Part shown: one piece after another, positions 20,779 to 29,926 of the stretch | Position numbering within the stretch: position 1 is the first letter of the stretch | Layout of the letters: each line of letters begins with the position of its first letter | Source: Schlesneria paludicola DSM 18645 | Lineage (GTDB): Bacteria; Planctomycetota; Planctomycetia; Planctomycetales; Planctomycetaceae | Direction: 5' to 3' | Length of the DNA: 64,000 nucleotides | NCBI GenBank assembly: GCA_945876035.1 | Contig: CAMCMU010000011.1 | Coordinates: 40,562-104,561, forward strand | Position numbers and translations under genes: made by a program | The notes under the pieces: generated by a model | The model's database searches: none | Seen by the model: the letters and a program-made list of their open reading frames with translations, nothing else | What the model was told of the DNA's origin: nothing

Positions 20779-21134
20779 TCACGGAATGCGGACGAAGCAA
20801 TTCATAGACATGAGGCCTGCCCCTCCGTAAATCATAGCCTCATACAACGCAGCAAGAGAGGCGAAGAATTCCAGAAATCGCCATGATTTCGGCTTTCTGT
20901 AGTTCTTCGAGGCCCTGTTTGTTCCCTGCAGAGGAGATTCCCGACTTGACCTTCAGGGCATTCGATTTGATGGTCAACTTTTCCGCCAAGCGACCGATTC
21001 CGGTTGCATCCTCACGATAAAAACATTCAAATCGTTCATCGATACCCTGCGTTTGACATGACTCATAATCGCATTCAGGTCGTGACCTTAGGCCACAACC
21101 TCCGGCAAGCCGTCCGCTTTACCCAAATGAGACT

Positions 21135-21180
21135 TTACCATCAATTCACGGCCCTTCTTGGGGCTCGGAATTGATGGTAA
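21135..21180. repeat. 13-bp perfect palindrome with inner hairpin
   Basis: TTACCATCAATTC (21135-21147) is exactly inverted at 21168-21180 around a 20-nt spacer that itself contains GCCC/GGGC arms. There is no T-run on either side, so a terminator is unlikely. It lies about 200 nt before the SRPBCC start and could be an RNA structure, an operator, or the relic of a small mobile repeat. Confidence 0.6.
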
Positions 21181-21377
21181 GGGACTTCTTAAACAGGAAC
21201 CGGACTAATGATCGCAAATCTTCCATAAACCATGTTCTAGCCGGTTCTCTCTCAGCAACCGCAGTCCAAGATCGTTGGCGTCCGTGGTTGCTCTGGGCGA
21301 ATCGGCTCATCGCTTTCGGGCGTCATCGTCCATACCGTATTCACGCGTTCACTTCCCGGCAAATGATGGGTAACGCC

Positions 21378-21863
21378 ATGTCGATGTATCGACTGATTCG
21401 AGAACAAATCATTGCACGCCCAGTGGAAGAAGTATTTCGTTTTTTTGCGGACGCGAGCAATCTGAAAATGCTGATCCCTCCGAGACTGCGGTTTCAGATT
21501 CTGACGCCTGGCGACATCGAGATGCGGGGCGGAACAATTATTCAATATGCTCTACGAATTCATGGTGTTCCCATTCGTTGGATGGCCACGATCACCGAAT
21601 GGAACCCACCGTTTGAATTTGTGGATACCCAACTGCAAGGACCGTATCTCTTCTGGCAACACCGACACACGTTTGAGCCTCTCGACAAGGCAACTCGAAT
21701 GATCGACGAAGTGAATTATCGTCTTCCGCTGGGTTGGATCGGCCAAGCCATGCACTCATTGCTGATTCGAGACGATTTGGAAACCATCTTTAACTATCGC
21801 AAGCGGGCGGTCATTCGCCAGTTTGAAACCCGCCCCCCAAACGCACCCGTGGGCTTGGACTAG
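21378..21863 (+). CDS. SRPBCC-fold ligand-binding protein
   Basis: 161 aa if started at the ATG at 21378 (ATGs at 21363, 21366 and 21384 are alternatives). Starts with YRLIREQIIARPVEEVFRFF, the first strand and helix of a START/polyketide-cyclase fold, and continues with NLKMLIPPRLRFQ, IPIRWMATITEWNPPFEFVD-like core and a C-terminal helix NYRKRAVIRQF. No catalytic residues are expected; these proteins bind hydrophobic ligands. SRPBCC genes of this type commonly sit with photolyase, DUF1365 and CFA-like genes in light-stress regulons, as here. Confidence 0.85.
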   Translation: MSMYRLIREQIIARPVEEVFRFFADASNLKMLIPPRLRFQILTPGDIEMRGGTIIQYALRIHGVPIRWMATITEWNPPFEFVDTQLQGPYLFWQHRHTFEPLDKATRMIDEVNYRLPLGWIGQAMHSLLIRDDLETIFNYRKRAVIRQFETRPPNAPVGLD

Positions 21864-22951
21864 TGCGGTCTTGGAAAGTCTCCCGCGCGCAGGCTGCGAT
21901 GTTTGAAACACCGGACGCTGGTCGATTTCGAACGCCGCATGGTTCCTGGATCCGAGTCGAAAACGTGATTGCGTTGAGTTCTCCAAATCCGATCGCAAAT
22001 TTGTCCGCGTTCCCGTTTTTTGGTTGATACATCGAGAGTCTTTCCCGCCTGTCCTCAGCGAATGCGTGTCACGATTTCTTGAACAGCAAATTCAGTTTCA
22101 ATGAGATTTCTTCTAATCCAACTCTCCGCTATTGTCCCAGACGTTAGAGCTCGAACGACACTTTTTGTTCAACATCATGTCGCTGGAATTCGAGCCAAAA
22201 ACGATCTCCCCTGCGAAGTGGTCGGATCACGATTTGTCTCGTTCATTCCACGTAGCAGCCAATAAAATTCTGGGGCAAATGCCGCGGCGGCGTTGATCAC
22301 GTTGCGCAGGCCACGATCAGAAACGAAATGGCGGTCACCCTCGACCTCAGTGGTACAGGTGAGGCGTAGCAGGCCCTTTCCACACATCTTGATTGAATGC
22401 CAGTCACCGGCGATGTTTGATCCGCTTGGCTTAGCCGATGCGGAGCAGATCAATGCTCTGCACGCGTTTGGCTTTGGCGGCAGATGGTGTGACATCGCGA
22501 CGGCCACTCATCGATCCACCGAACGAGCGACAACGTGGCGACAGAAGGCCGCTCAATCGCGGTTCGATTCCCCCCACTGGCTGGCGAAGAGCGGTGGCAT
22601 CGATACCCCTTGAAGGCTGGTAATTAATGCCGGCGACACCTGGTCACAATGTGCCCGACGGGTTCTTCGGCCTCGCCCGGGCAGGTCTATTCTTATGGAT
22701 CGGGGTCGCCGCCTGGCTGATGTAGTAGCGTGACCAAGAGAATTCCGTTCGCACAGCCGCGATGAGGTTCGGCATTCTACTGGCGCTCAACACACCCGGC
22801 TTTGTCGGCTTCTCTCGTTGTGGATTTCGATCGTCAGTGTCAGCATCGCATTTCAAAGCAAGTCGACCGGCACCACATGGCTGCTGACTTTGGACCTCGT
22901 TTGGACATCCTTCGCGACCCTGTTAGACTGGTTCACTGGGAGGGTGAACTC
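21864..22951. other. Long intergenic stretch before the photolyase
   Basis: About 1.1 kb. A minus-strand open frame at 22175-22507 (110 codons) is not recognised, has no clear ribosome site and is not called as a gene. Nothing else supportable is seen. Confidence 0.5.
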
Positions 22952-24433
22952 ATGATCAGCGAACAGTGCGTGCCCCAGATCCGCCGACGGAATTGCAACG
23001 ACGCGCCGATCCGAGTGGACGGCGACTTCGTACTGTATTGGATGATCGCATTTCGGCGAACGACTTGGAATTTCAGCCTGCAACGTGCCGTCGAATTGGC
23101 CGTGGAGTTACAAAAGCCGTTGGTCATCTTCGAGCCGCTGCGAATCAGGTATCGCTGGGCGAGTGACCGGATTCATCGGTTCGTGATCGATGGAATGGCC
23201 AACAATGCTGCGTGCATCGACGCTGCGAAAAATCCCGGAGTGTTGTACTTCCCGTATGTCGAACCGACAACCGACGCTGGCAAAGGGTTGTTGTCCGCAC
23301 TGGCCGAACGCTCTTGCGTCATTGTGACCGATGACTTCCCCTCGTCCTTTCTACCACGCATGGTCGCTGCGGCGGCATCTCAGTTACCGATTCGACTGGA
23401 GTCCGTAGATTCCAACGGGCTGCTACCGATGCGCGCGACCGACCGCATTTTCACGACTGCGTTTTCATTTCGAGCGTTCTTGCAAAAAGAGTTGCCCACG
23501 CATCTCGAACAGTTCCCCAAGCAGAATCCCTTAGCCTGTGTGAAACTACCCCCAATTCAGTCGCTGCCCTCCGAGATCACTCGACGCTGGCCGCCGGTTT
23601 CTGCGAAACTGTTGGCCGGTGATGCTGAAGCACTCACCGCGTTGTCAATCGATCACTCGGTGAAAGTCATCAAACAATGCGGCGGAGCGACAGTCGCTCG
23701 GCAGACTTTGAGACGCTTTCTTGATCAATATCTACCTCAGTACGCCTCCGGAGCCAATGATCCAGACGCGGACAATCGCAGTAGATTGTCTCCGTATTTA
23801 CATTTCGGTCATGTCTCGACGCATGAGCTATTTCATGAATTGATGTCCCGTGAAGAATGGTCACCCGCGTTGCTCGGCAAGAAAACTGGCGGCAAACGAG
23901 CCGGCTGGTGGGGCGCGAGTTCGAGTGCTGAGTCGTGGCTCGACGAGTTCATCACGTGGCGTGAGTTGGGCTACAACCTGACCTCGCACCGTGACGATTA
24001 CGACTTGTATGAATCGCTTCCGGATTGGGCGCAAGCCACGCTTGCGAAGCATGAGCAAGATCCCCGTGCGTTTGTTTACTCCTTGGACCAATTCGCTGCC
24101 GCCGCGACACACGATCCGCTGTGGAACGCCGCGCAAACGCAACTCGTGCGTGAGGGCCGGATTCACAACTACCTGCGCATGCTGTGGGGCAAGAAGATTC
24201 TGGAATGGACGGCGACACCGCGCGATGCACTCGACGTGATGATCGAGCTGAATAACAAGTACGCAATCGACGGCCGCAACCCGAACTCCTACTCCGGCAT
24301 CTTCTGGGTGCTTGGCCGGTATGACCGAGCGTGGGGACCCGAGCGGCCTATTTTTGGCAAGATCCGCTACATGAGCTCCGACAACACACGCAGGAAAGTG
24401 AGCGTGCTCGAGTACCTGCGGATCTACTCCTGA
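22952..24433 (+). CDS. Class II deoxyribodipyrimidine photolyase
   Basis: Repairs UV-induced cyclobutane pyrimidine dimers in DNA with blue light and FADH-. The ATG at 22952 follows GGAGGGTGA and gives 493 aa; the frame is open further upstream. The N-terminal Rossmann antenna domain starts at DGDFVLYWMIAFRRTTWNFSLQ. The FAD-binding C-terminal domain shows LSPYLHFGHVSTHEL, FITWRELGYNL, IHNYLRMLWGKKILEW, LNNKYAIDGRNPNSYSG and WVLGRYDRAWGPERP, which mark class II rather than class I enzymes or cryptochromes. It lies downstream of the SRPBCC gene after 1.1 kb, so it probably has its own promoter. Confidence 0.94.
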   Translation: MISEQCVPQIRRRNCNDAPIRVDGDFVLYWMIAFRRTTWNFSLQRAVELAVELQKPLVIFEPLRIRYRWASDRIHRFVIDGMANNAACIDAAKNPGVLYFPYVEPTTDAGKGLLSALAERSCVIVTDDFPSSFLPRMVAAAASQLPIRLESVDSNGLLPMRATDRIFTTAFSFRAFLQKELPTHLEQFPKQNPLACVKLPPIQSLPSEITRRWPPVSAKLLAGDAEALTALSIDHSVKVIKQCGGATVARQTLRRFLDQYLPQYASGANDPDADNRSRLSPYLHFGHVSTHELFHELMSREEWSPALLGKKTGGKRAGWWGASSSAESWLDEFITWRELGYNLTSHRDDYDLYESLPDWAQATLAKHEQDPRAFVYSLDQFAAAATHDPLWNAAQTQLVREGRIHNYLRMLWGKKILEWTATPRDALDVMIELNNKYAIDGRNPNSYSGIFWVLGRYDRAWGPERPIFGKIRYMSSDNTRRKVSVLEYLRIYS

Positions 24434-24941
24434 GACACGGAAAATTGCCTCGCTCCATGTCGTTCAGACCCTCCGCGTTTCTCGCTGCGCACCTTTTGGC
24501 CGTCCCATCATCATCGATTAAAAGTGGACAAGACCAGAAACGTTACTGATCAAGAGACCAGGCCCCGCCCGCCGTGTTGGGTATCCGCCCACGCATTCCG
24601 TGATTCAACACTGATAAACATACTCCAAACAATGAGGCATGACCCGTCTTCCGGGGCCTGTACGGGAGTTGCAGATCCAAGCACAGACGTGACCATCGCA
24701 CACAACGGGGCGGGTTCGATTGCAGACCGCTGCCCCTACGACTCGTGTTGCCGATATCACCCGCCTCTTAGAGACGTTGTCTCCCCACAAAACACATTGC
24801 TGTTTCTCGACAACACCGAAAAACACGACAAACCATCAGCAACTCATTCACACCTTGGACCGGCCGTTTTAAGGTGTTTTTTGAATCCAGTCTTGACGCG
24901 TGGCTAGGCGTTTGGGGACACCGTTTCTCTTTCTTGACGCG
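24434..24941. other. Intergenic, convergent, no gene seen
   Basis: 508 nt between the convergent photolyase and aldolase genes. An open frame at 24524-24907 lacks a ribosome site and protein-like composition. No terminator stands out. Confidence 0.55.
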
Positions 24942-25757
24942 TTAGTCGATCGGTCGAAGAGCATTGGTCGAATCCTTGGGCTGACGACTGCCGTAGAGCG
25001 TATCAAGTTCGCTCGCGTGCTTTTCGATCATGACCATCATGGCTCCAAAGTCGCCCCCATAGTTGATGAACGTCGCCCCTTTCGCCTTCATGGCCTTCAC
25101 TTGTTCGGGTGTTCCAACGGGAAGCCCCCAAGCTTTACCATGCTTATTCGCCGCTGCGGCAACGCGCGACAGGCAATCGTCGAAGGTCAACTGGCAATCC
25201 GGGTCGTGCTTCAATCGCAAGCCGAGATCCGCGGGACCGACAAATAAAATATCGACTCCCGGAACTGCCGCAATTTCTTCGACATTTCTCACCGCCTCAA
25301 TCGTTTCGATTTGAACCGTCAGGAATGTTTCATCGTTGGCCCGTTGCGTGTAGTCGCCACTCCCCTGAAGAATGAAATCTGAATCCAATCCTGCACCATC
25401 GAAACCCCGGTCTCCGAGAGGCGGGAACTTCAAGCATTGAACCAGCATACGAGCTTTTTCAGCCGTCGATACGTGTGGAATCATGACGCCTGCCGCACCG
25501 TCTTCGAGGATGCGATAAAGCTTGGTCTTCTCCAAAGTCGGTGTGCGGACCATGCAATCGATGTCAAACAAGTGGAAGAATGCGAGCAGAGCCTGAAGTT
25601 CTCGTTGTTCCATGGCCCGATGTTCTAGGTCCAGCCAGATGCAGTCAAATCCGTTGTGGGCGGCGTGTCGGACAAATGCGGGCAAAAAGCTTCCTAATGC
25701 ACAAATGCGCACAGGCTCTCCGGACCGTAATTTCGCCAGCGTCTTGCTCTTCCTCAT
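24942..25757 (-). CDS. HpcH/HpaI-family aldolase
   Basis: 271 aa class II, divalent-metal-dependent aldolase of the 2,4-dihydroxyhept-2-enedioate / 2-keto-3-deoxy-L-rhamnonate group, cleaving 2-keto-3-deoxy acids to pyruvate and an aldehyde. A TIM barrel is indicated by GFDCIWLDLEHRAM, EDGAAGVMIPHVSTAEKA, VQIETIEAVRNVEEIA (metal Glu) and DILFVGPADLGLRL (metal Asp). Substrate preference cannot be read. It stands alone with nearly 900 nt of gene-free DNA upstream. Confidence 0.92.
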   Translation of the reverse strand: MRKSKTLAKLRSGEPVRICALGSFLPAFVRHAAHNGFDCIWLDLEHRAMEQRELQALLAFFHLFDIDCMVRTPTLEKTKLYRILEDGAAGVMIPHVSTAEKARMLVQCLKFPPLGDRGFDGAGLDSDFILQGSGDYTQRANDETFLTVQIETIEAVRNVEEIAAVPGVDILFVGPADLGLRLKHDPDCQLTFDDCLSRVAAAANKHGKAWGLPVGTPEQVKAMKAKGATFINYGGDFGAMMVMIEKHASELDTLYGSRQPKDSTNALRPID

Positions 25758-26128
25758 TTGCCCGTCTCCTTCGATGATCTATTTTGAACTGTTGATTCGG
25801 TAGAAGTCCCTAACGAGCTCCGCTCAACCCGAAAATTAAGCGTCGAGACTATAGGGGGCAAGCGTAATAATGACCAGAGAGGGCGGTGACTGCCGTGGAG
25901 TCTGCTCTTCGTTCAAAATGGTATTCTGAGTGGCCTTAAATAATATTCGAGTGATCTCTGGGATCGAAATCTGCCTTGTCCGTCTTCGGGAATCTCTGTG
26001 CCGTACATCCAAGTTGGTTTCATTTCACGTTCTTCAAGGCCGTGCGCGGTGCGGCTCAAAGCGGTTAATTTAAACAGACTTTGCCCCGCCCCCAACAACA
26101 CCCGTCCGTGTCGGAGGCACGACAAACA

Positions 26129-26152
26129 ATGGTGATCTGGCAGGATCACCAT
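26129..26152. repeat. Perfect 9-bp hairpin
   Basis: ATGGTGATC and GATCACCAT flank TGGCAG, then TCGCAAAAAC follows. It could be the end of a small RNA, but there is no proper T-run in either direction. Confidence 0.4.
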
Positions 26153-26601
26153 CGCAAAAACGGGCAGAGGCAAAAACGATCCGCTCTTAATTTCCCGGAG
26201 ACGCACGAATGAGCAATCGTACGGTCTCAGTCCCAACGATCGTTATCGTCGACCGCTCTGGATTGAAACGCCTCGGAATTGAAAAGAGGGCGAAATTCGA
26301 CGGAGGGAAACAGAGGTTCGATTCTTACCCTCCACCGAACAATGGCAAGCATTCCACCGAAAAACAGGCCAGACCACCATGAGTATCGTATCGTTCTACT
26401 TTGTATTGCTAGACGAAACACGGTAGTTTAAAGGCAATCTAATTCGGTGGTCGGGAACCTCTCTAAATTGCTGGAAATTTCGCCGAGAGGCACCAACCCA
26501 GTACGAACCTATCCCGGCAGCAAACTCGTGATTTTGAGGACAGGTGACTTCGTTAAACTCCCTGTGATTTCAACAGCACATCTGTCGCGCAGAGGGCTTA
26601 C

Positions 26602-26639
26602 CAAGTCTCCCTAGAAGCATCAAGTCTCCTTAGAAGCAT
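26602..26639 (+). repeat. 19-bp tandem duplication in 5' leader
   Basis: CAAGTCTCCCTAGAAGCAT is followed directly by a copy with one C/T change. It ends 23 nt before the ATG of the DUF4440-like gene, so it lies in or just above its leader. Confidence 0.8.
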
Positions 26640-26662
26640 ATCGATCATTGAAAGGACCCACT

Positions 26663-27640
26663 ATGAAAAAAATGTTAGTGACTTTAGGAACGGTAGTCTG
26701 TGGCCTGACTGTCGCGGCGGTCTGTATGGCTCAGAAGGATAGTCCGGCGGGTGCGTCGAAGACCACCCCCGCACCCACACAGTCCGTCACAACCAATCCG
26801 GCCTCGGATGAGAAGGCGATTCACCAGATCATCGATGACGTCGAAAAAGCATACAACTCAGGAGACGCGAAGGGGCTAGCCAGCCTATTCACCGAAAATG
26901 CTGAAATGATCAATGCGCGCGGCGACGTGGCTCACGGTCGCGCGGCAATTGAAGCGTTTTTCGCCGCGGTCTTTGCAGACGGACCGAGTTCAAAAATGAC
27001 GATCACAACCAAGTCGATCCGCACCATCGGGCCGAACCTTGTCGTCGAAGACGGCACAACGATGGTCTCGGTCTCGCCGAATGCACTTCCCGAGCGGAGT
27101 CAATACGCTGTCGTGTACGTCAAACAAGAGGGGAAGTGGCAGATGGCTAGTGCCCGCGACACCAGCTTAATCTCGCCCAGTAACGTCGAATACCTGCAAC
27201 AACTGACGTGGTTGATCGGTGACTGGGTGGATGAAAGCCTCGGCACGCGGGTCTCCTCGAAGTACCGCTGGTCCCTAGACGGCAACTACATCATCAATGA
27301 GTTCTCTGCGAATTTTGGCGATCGCCTGCTGATGTCTGGTACACAGCGCATCGGCTGGGATCCCCTAGCCAATCAGATTCGCTCGTGGGTCTTCGAATCG
27401 TCGGGGGGCTACGGTGAGGGACTGTGGTCGAACGATGAAGATCGCTGGATTATCAAACAACGAAACGTGACTAGCAGCGGCCAAGTCGGTACAGCCACCA
27501 ACGTCCTGAAAATCATCGACAAAGATCGTTGGGGATGGCAGTCTTACGATCGTGTGGTCGGCGGCCAACTCAATCCGTCGATCGAACAAATCATCGTCGT
27601 CAGAGTCCCTCCCCAACCCGAAAGGGCTGCCGCGCGATAG
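26663..27640 (+). CDS. Exported DUF4440/NTF2-like (SgcJ/EcaC family) protein
   Basis: 325 aa from the ATG at 26663 (AAAGGA before it); the TTG at 26648 was rejected. Signal peptide at residues 1-24 (MKKMLVTLGTVVCGLTVAAVCMAQ). A Thr/Pro-rich linker leads to an NTF2-like cone: ASDEKAIHQIIDDVEKAYNSGDAKGLASLFTENAEM is the DUF4440 start, ending near WQMASARDT. The C-terminal half (LTWLIGDWVDE ... EQIIVVRV) is a lipocalin-like/DUF1579-type barrel. No catalytic residue is apparent; a periplasmic binding role is likely. Such two-domain proteins are frequent in planctomycetes. Confidence 0.85.
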   Translation: MKKMLVTLGTVVCGLTVAAVCMAQKDSPAGASKTTPAPTQSVTTNPASDEKAIHQIIDDVEKAYNSGDAKGLASLFTENAEMINARGDVAHGRAAIEAFFAAVFADGPSSKMTITTKSIRTIGPNLVVEDGTTMVSVSPNALPERSQYAVVYVKQEGKWQMASARDTSLISPSNVEYLQQLTWLIGDWVDESLGTRVSSKYRWSLDGNYIINEFSANFGDRLLMSGTQRIGWDPLANQIRSWVFESSGGYGEGLWSNDEDRWIIKQRNVTSSGQVGTATNVLKIIDKDRWGWQSYDRVVGGQLNPSIEQIIVVRVPPQPERAAAR

Positions 27641-27750
27641 TCAATCGCCTGATCGAATTGCAATAAAACCTGAGTCTCAAACATTCTGTTGGTTCGTATT
27701 GTGTTGTTCGTGTTTTTCAAATCAATTCACTCCTGATGGAGTTCCGACAA

Positions 27751-29389
27751 ATGAAAAATTCCGTTCGTCTTCGAGTTTCTTGCGCGTCGTTGTTGTTGAT
27801 TGCGTGTCTCTTTCCGCTCTGCAGTTTCGGTCGTGGCGGTGGTGGTGGCGGTGGCGGTGGTGGTCGTGGTGGTGGAGGAGGTGGAGGCGGACGCTCCAGT
27901 GTTGGGGGTGGAGGCGGGGGTACGCGTCCTAGTTTTGGAGGTGGCGGTGCGGGTGGCGGTGGCAATCGTCCCAGCAATGGTGGCGGTGCGGGTGGCGGTG
28001 GTAATCGTCCCAGCAATGGTGGCGGTGCGGCCCGCCCGAATCAGCCGTCACGACCTGGTATTTCGAATCCTGGTAACGGATCGCGTCCGGGGGGGGGGAG
28101 CCGGCGAGAAGCCCAATCAGGGTCCGTCGAATGGCAATAAATGGAATGGAAACAATGGCAATCAAACGGGCTTGTGGAACAAGCCTGGGAACAACAACCG
28201 TACCGGTGGCATTGGCAACAATTCGGGCAATAATGTCAACATCAACAATCGTGGCAGGAACGACTTCAACAATCGAATGGGAATGGGATACGGCTACAAT
28301 AATGGAAGATACGGCTACAATCATGGAAATTGGTATCACGGGAATTACCCCTACAATCGCTGGTACAACCGCCCCGCCGCATGGTGGGGAGCCGGTTTCA
28401 TCGGCGGAGCGGTCTTAAGTTCCTACATGCCTTACTCGTGGGGTTATTCGACGTACTCAAACCCCTACTATGTCGAGTCCTATCCCGTCGGCAGTACAAC
28501 GATCAACTACTCGCAGCCGATCGTATCGACCGCACCGACGGACCCGCCCATGGATTCGTCGGCGAATTCAGACCCATCGATTCCAACAACCTCCACAGCC
28601 GAGGATAAAGCGTCGCAGATGCTGACCGAAGCGCGAACAGCCTTCTATGAGGAGGACTATGCCACGGCGCTCAAAAAGCTCGATCAGGCTATCCAAGCAA
28701 CGCCCGGGGATACGGTTCTGCACGAATTCCGTGGGCTGATCCTGTTCGCTACGAAGAAGTACGACGAAGCCGCACCGACAATCTATGCCGTGCTTTCCGC
28801 CGGACCCAATTGGGACTGGACGACATTGATCAGCATGTATGCCAATGTGGACATCTATACGCAACAGTTGCGGGCACTTGAGGGTTATCGCAGAGCGAAC
28901 CCGACCTCGGCACAAGCGAGATTTCTGCTCGCCTATCATTATCTCACGGACGGTCACGACGACGCCGCTCGTGAAGAATTCCAAGAGGTCGTGAAGTTGC
29001 AACCCGCCGATCAATTGTCCGCTCAGATGGTCAAGATGCTAACGACACCAACGGAGGGCGAATCTGAGCCCGCTCCCGAAAGCAGTGCCGTGGCGACGAC
29101 ACCGGTCGAGGCCAGTAAGCTCGTCGGCTCGTGGCAGGCGACACAACCGGATGGATCGTTGGTGACGCTCACCGTCACTGCTGACAATAAGTTCTCCTGG
29201 AAATTCACTCAAAACAAGAAGCCACAGGAGTTCACGGGGACATCAACGCTGGCCGATAACCTGTTGATTCTGCGTCCTGCTGACGGGCCACCGCTTGTTG
29301 GACAGGTGGCCATGCTGGCCGACAACAAACTCAACTTCCGGCTCGATGCTAACAACCCCGGCGATTCGGGATTGACGTTCGTGAGGTAG
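27751..29389 (+). pseudogene. Exported Gly-rich TPR protein, interrupted by frameshift at a G10 tract
   Basis: The ATG at 27751 (GGAG before it) starts a signal peptide (MKNSVRLRVSCASLLLIACLFPL) and a Gly-rich segment with GGGNRPSNGG repeats. This frame stops at 28140. The continuation, in the next frame, runs to 29389: Asn/Gly-rich, then a short hydrophobic WWGAGFIGGAVLSSYMPY, Tyr-rich patch, two or three TPR-like helices pairs (AEDKASQMLTEARTAFYEEDY, LHEFRGLILFATKKYDEAA, FLLAYHYLTDGHDDAAREEF) and a C-terminal lipocalin-like domain. The switch falls at ten G residues (28089-28098); nine would keep one frame. It may be a sequencing error, true mutation or phase-variable tract. The product is envelope-associated; function unknown. 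Confidence 0.8.
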
Positions 29390-29409
29390 GTCGACTCCTT
29401 GCCATCAAC

Positions 29410-29445
29410 GTGCCTCGGATGCTCCACAGGGTCCGAGGCACTTTT
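29410..29445 (+). terminator. Intrinsic terminator of the Gly-rich/TPR gene
   Basis: GTGCCTCGGA (29410-29419) pairs exactly with TCCGAGGCAC (29432-29441), followed by TTTT. It lies 21 nt past the stop. Confidence 0.85.
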
Positions 29446-29447
29446 CG

Positions 29448-29842
29448 TTATAAACGACTCATTTCACGGTCCGTCTCCATCACGATCGCGCCGGCCCCAA
29501 GAGCCGCCCGCTCGGCACTGGCGGCGGACATCTGCCTCACGACTCCCGCGACCAGCATTTGCAGGCAGCCTCCCGCGTTGGACGTGGAGATGTAGAATCG
29601 CAGCCGTCCTTGCCGCGAGCGGGCCGGATCAATTGGCCGTGGTCATCGACCAGCCGCCGCCCGGACAACTCCCCCACTTCGGTCGCGGCGTTGGTGACGC
29701 CGACGGTGACTTCGGCCGCCGGTTCCTCGACAGTTGTCGGCGTTTCGCCCCGGTACGTCTGCCGGTACACGCCATCGACCTTCTCGATCAGGATGGCCTT
29801 CGTGGTCGTACTGCCACAGTCGGCGGCGAGGATGACCTGCAA
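29448..29842 (-). pseudogene. GlmL/MutL-type ASKHA ATPase, N-terminal remnant
   Basis: Reads from a TTG at 29842: QVILAADCGSTTTKAILIEK is the phosphate-1 loop of the ASKHA fold, followed by YRGETPTTVEEPAAEVTVGV, both typical of glutamate mutase accessory protein GlmL/MutL. One base is missing near 29598, after GKDGCD. In the next frame the protein continues YISTSNAGGCLQMLVAGVV and AERAALGAGAIVME and then stops at 29448. A full protein has several hundred residues, so about three quarters is lost. It lies between a terminator and the APC permease gene and is probably a relic of a deletion. Confidence 0.75.
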
Positions 29843-29926
29843 CGAATCGGGATTGGCCGCCGCTCGAAGCGAGCTGGTCCCACCCTACGTTGAAAAAGGC
29901 GATGGCCCTGGCGATTCGCCCTGACA

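Larger units (their letters stand above)
20668..21377. other. Divergent control region between regulator operon and SRPBCC/photolyase
   Basis: 710 nt without a confident gene. It should hold both divergent promoters. Visible elements are a direct repeat at 20764-20778 and a large palindrome at 21135-21180. The minus strand between about 20830 and 21120 has a codon-like open stretch (reading ...GIGRLAEKLTIKSNALKV...) that has no start and no recognised family; it may be a gene remnant. Confidence 0.5.
25758..26662. other. Long gene-free region
   Basis: About 900 nt. Two minus-strand open frames (25913-26236 and 26227-26421) resemble no family. It holds a perfect hairpin at 26129-26152 and a tandem repeat at 26602-26639. 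Confidence 0.5.

Noticed and set aside
22175..22507. 110-codon minus-strand open frame
   Set aside because: No ribosome site and no recognised family; kept only as a note in the intergenic entry.
22560..22590. GGTTCGATTCC, like a tRNA or tmRNA T-loop
   Set aside because: The flanking bases do not form the T-stem and no acceptor or anticodon arm could be built.
28080..28140. Programmed ribosomal frameshift in the Gly-rich/TPR gene
   Set aside because: There is a slippery G tract but no downstream structure or stop arrangement was recognised; mutation, error or phase variation explain it equally well.
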